Below, piece by piece: positions 61,751-64,000 of a DNA stretch of 64,000 nucleotides (positions are counted from its first letter, which is position 1; the number at the start of each line of letters is the position of its first letter). The DNA is from Actinomadura sp. WMMA1423. GTDB lineage: Bacteria; Actinomycetota; Actinomycetes; Streptosporangiales; Streptosporangiaceae. The position numbers were made by a program, and so were the translations under genes. The stretch spans positions 1,116,001 to 1,180,000 of the forward strand of contig NZ_CP041244.1 of assembly GCF_006547145.1 (NCBI RefSeq), written 5' to 3'. The notes below the pieces were generated by a model that made no database searches, was not told where the DNA came from, and saw only the letters and a list, made by a program, of their open reading frames with translations.

Positions 61751-62841
61751 CCGACACCGCGCCGGACCTCGACCGGCTGCGCGGCGACACGCCGCCGCGC
61801 AACCACGACGCCCGCACGATCGCCGCGCTCACCTCCAACCCGGGCTGCGCCCGCCGCGGGGTGATGGACGCGGCGGGCGTCGACAAGGACGCGGTGGCGC
61901 GGGCGCTCGGGTTCCCCGCGCCGTTCGGCCAGTCGCAGTTCGCGATCACGCGCGGGAACGCGTTCGAGGCGCAGGTGAAGGCCGACGGCTGCGCGGAGCT
62001 GCTGACGCTGCTGCGCGAGGGGCTCGGCCTCGCCGTCCCCGAGGTCGCCTACGACGACCTGGAGGTGGTCGCGGGCAACGAGGGCCGGGAGCTGCGGCAC
62101 TCGCGCACGCGGCGGCTGGTCGCCCGCGCGCTGGAGACCGGCGAGGGGACGCTGTTCGACCACCCGCTGCTGCGGCTGGAGATCGCCGGCCGGCCCGCCT
62201 ACCTGGAGCCCGACGTCATCGCCTTCCAGCTCGACGGCCGGATGCACGTCATCGAGATCAAGTCGTTCGCCGTCGTGGACGGGCAGGCCGAGCCGGAGCA
62301 GGTCGCGGCGGCGGCCCGCCAGTCGGCGGTGTACGTGCTGGCGCTGCGGCGGCTGGCCGCCGAGCTCGGGCACGACCCGGCGCGCGTGTCGCACGAGGTG
62401 TTCCTCGTCTGCCCGGAGAACTTCTCGAACCGCCCCACCGCGACGCCGCTGGACGTCCGGCCCCAGCTCGCCGTCCTGGAGCGGCAGCTCGCCCGCCTCA
62501 CCCGCGTCGACGACATCCTCGCGGAACTGCCGGACGACCTGACGTTCGAGCCCGGCGAGGCGCTGGCCGAGTCGGTGCGGGCGGTCGAGGCGCGGTACGC
62601 GCCCGAGTGCATGGCGGGCTGCGAGATGGCGCTGTTCTGCCGGGACGAGGCGCGGGCGTGCGGCGCGACGGGCGCGCTCGGCCGGTCGGTCCGCGACGAC
62701 CTCGGCGGCCTCGACACGATCGGCACCGCGCTGGCGCTGGCGGACGGGTCGCTGCACCCCTCCGACGACCTGGCCGAGACGGCCGAGCAGCTGCGCGCCG
62801 CGGCGCGGCTGCGCGACGAGGCGCTGCACGGGGCCGCGTGA
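61747..62841 (+). CDS. PD-(D/E)XK nuclease with AddB/Cas4/Dna2-type iron-sulfur cysteines
   Basis: A 364-residue predicted nuclease. RecB-family motifs are complete: Glu74 in GNAFEAQV, Asp156 in LEPDVIAF, Glu170-x-Lys172 in VIEIKSF, and Gln192-x3-Tyr196 in RQSAVYVL. A lone Cys34 (NPGCARR) plus C288-x3-C292-x5-C298 (ECMAGCEMALFC), with one more Cys305, match the cluster layout of AddB, Cas4 and Dna2. Such proteins cut single-stranded DNA ends, usually with a helicase. It is coupled to the gene before it and 7 bp ahead of the gene after it. Confidence 0.85.
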   Translation: MTDTAPDLDRLRGDTPPRNHDARTIAALTSNPGCARRGVMDAAGVDKDAVARALGFPAPFGQSQFAITRGNAFEAQVKADGCAELLTLLREGLGLAVPEVAYDDLEVVAGNEGRELRHSRTRRLVARALETGEGTLFDHPLLRLEIAGRPAYLEPDVIAFQLDGRMHVIEIKSFAVVDGQAEPEQVAAAARQSAVYVLALRRLAAELGHDPARVSHEVFLVCPENFSNRPTATPLDVRPQLAVLERQLARLTRVDDILAELPDDLTFEPGEALAESVRAVEARYAPECMAGCEMALFCRDEARACGATGALGRSVRDDLGGLDTIGTALALADGSLHPSDDLAETAEQLRAAARLRDEALHGAA

Positions 62842-62848
62842 TCCGCCC

Positions 62849-64000
62849 ATGAGTGCGCTGTCCTCGCTCGCGCGGTTGCAGGCGGCGGCCGCCGGGGTCG
62901 CGCAGCCGCTGGCGACCGTGCGGCACTGCCACGTCTCCGACGCCCCGCTCGTGCTCGTCCCGCTGAAGCTCGCCGGGGAGGCGGCGGCGCCGCTGGCCGT
63001 GATGGTCGGCAGCGCGCCGGACGACCCGGCGCTGCTCGCGGTCCCGCAGCCGCGCAACCGCGATCTGCGGTTCGCGTTCGCGGCGAGCCTCGCCAAGCTC
63101 GTCCTGAACCACATCGAGACGAGCCGGGGCGCGGTCGAGGAGCTGCCGCCCGGCAAGGACGGCGACGAGCGCATCCGGTACGGGGACGCGCCGCAGCTGC
63201 TCGTGCCGAACCGGGGCGGTGTCGCCTTCCTGCGGCTGATGGGCCGCTCGACGCGGTTCCGCAGCACCGAGGGCCCGTACGCGGTGGACCCGGCGGTCCC
63301 GGTGCTCGGCCGGTGGCTGACGTGGTTCGCCGACCGCAACGACCATCCGGGGTCGTCCCTGCTGGGGGCGGTGACAGAGCTGCTGCGGCTGCACTGGGCG
63401 ACCGGGCAGAGCTCGCTGGAGGACGGCAACCTCGCCGCGCTGATGGGCTGGATCGATCCACCGGACGGGCTGGACGGCCCGGCCGCGGCGGCCCGCGCCG
63501 AGGACCCCGTCCTCCACCCGCCCGCGGGCCCGACGACCGACCCGACGTTCGACAACGAGGTCCTCGCGCCCGCGATCGCCGCCTACGACCGGTCGGGCGG
63601 CGCCCCGCGCGCCGAGGAGCGGCTGCGCGACGCGCTCGCCTCCCAGCTCACCCCCACCTGGGAGCTGATGTGGCGGGCCGTCGGCCTGCTGCGCGCGCTG
63701 CCTGAGGGGGCGAGCGTCCCCCGCCGCTGGGAGCGCGACCGGGACGCCTTCACCTATTACCACCAGACGTTCGGCGAGGCGTATCCTCAGGCGCGCCGCG
63801 ACCCGCCCGTCCGGGCGGCGCGGCGGCTGCACGACCTCGAACGCGCGCAGGACGCCTACGACGCGCAGCGGGCGTTCGACGATCCCCTGGTGATGGCGGA
63901 GCACCGGCTGGCCGGCCAGGCGTTCGGCGGCGTCGTCACCGAGTGCGACCCCGCCCGGCTGGACGAGACGGGCAAGCGCCCGAAGCTGCGTCCGCTGCTG
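62849..64000 (+). CDS. Nuclease-operon protein 3, unrecognised, cut by window edge
   Basis: 384 codons are visible with no stop. I see no known domain. Conserved-looking parts are a beta-rich N-terminal half (PLVLVPLKLAGE, LRFAFAASLAKLVLNHIE) and a helical second part (PTWELMWRAVGLLRALPEG, FTYYHQTFGEA, LVMAEHRLAGQAF). No Walker motif is seen within the window; a later ATPase or helicase domain, or a helicase gene further on, is plausible. The ATG at 62849 lies 7 bp after the nuclease stop. Confidence 0.75.
   Translation, partial: MSALSSLARLQAAAAGVAQPLATVRHCHVSDAPLVLVPLKLAGEAAAPLAVMVGSAPDDPALLAVPQPRNRDLRFAFAASLAKLVLNHIETSRGAVEELPPGKDGDERIRYGDAPQLLVPNRGGVAFLRLMGRSTRFRSTEGPYAVDPAVPVLGRWLTWFADRNDHPGSSLLGAVTELLRLHWATGQSSLEDGNLAALMGWIDPPDGLDGPAAAARAEDPVLHPPAGPTTDPTFDNEVLAPAIAAYDRSGGAPRAEERLRDALASQLTPTWELMWRAVGLLRALPEGASVPRRWERDRDAFTYYHQTFGEAYPQARRDPPVRAARRLHDLERAQDAYDAQRAFDDPLVMAEHRLAGQAFGGVVTECDPARLDETGKRPKLRPLL

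Noticed and set aside
1..64000. tRNA or rRNA genes
   Set aside because: I looked for T-loop and anticodon-arm patterns and rRNA-like conserved stretches in the gaps and saw none; a tRNAscan run would settle it.

Overview
The window is about 72% GC by eye and gene-dense. It looks like a chromosomal segment of a high-GC actinobacterium, most likely an Actinomadura or related Streptosporangiales member. Supporting signs are several F420-type oxidoreductases (two luciferase-like, one Ddn-like), a mycothiol-type PIG-L deacetylase, DUF5753-type and TetR regulators, frequent GTG and some TTG starts, and apparently leaderless genes with the -10 box about 7 bases before the start. The genus is inference. 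I saw no rRNA, tRNA or CRISPR array.

Layout. 1-7.1 kb: signalling block, with the 5' part of an anti-sigma-type ATPase protein (-), a very large hybrid histidine kinase with seven HAMP repeats (+), a receiver protein with a coiled-coil tail and a TauE-like/cupredoxin membrane protein. 7.1-23.7 kb: housekeeping and enzyme genes (gltX, AraC regulator, NUDIX, SDR, O-methyltransferase, HAD, class II amidotransferase, PIG-L), a vWA/TROVE-like plus ARPP-1-like pair, an Imm1-like protein, and a TetR/acyl-CoA dehydrogenase/phosphotransferase group around a palindromic operator candidate. 24-30 kb: a secreted double-psi barrel protein with a long AT-rich upstream region, an AlkZ-like glycosylase and a DUF2786 protein.

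30-47 kb is the most accessory-looking part. It holds two paralogues of an unrecognised family, a two-HTH protein, large tandem repeats, an IS21-family remnant, and normal genes between them (aldo/keto reductase, Ser/Thr kinase, citrate synthase, P450, MazG-like protein, biotin synthase). Three of these genes share one upstream element: a perfect TTATCCACAG box joined to an AGAAC-N3-GTTCT palindrome, in the same orientation and 83-91 bp before the start codon.

47-64 kb: DUF4291 protein, TetR/F420 oxidoreductase divergon, a two-component system next to a three-gene ABC exporter, an HPF-like protein, a DUF5753 regulator and small enzymes. The window ends inside an operon (60866 to the edge) encoding a basic unknown protein, a PD-(D/E)XK nuclease with the full cysteine set of the AddB/Cas4/Dna2 iron-sulfur type, and a third unknown protein that runs off the end. 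This is my best candidate for an undescribed DNA-processing or defence system.

A recurring architectural feature is that all five intergenic tandem-repeat arrays lie between convergent genes, and none lies in a promoter region.
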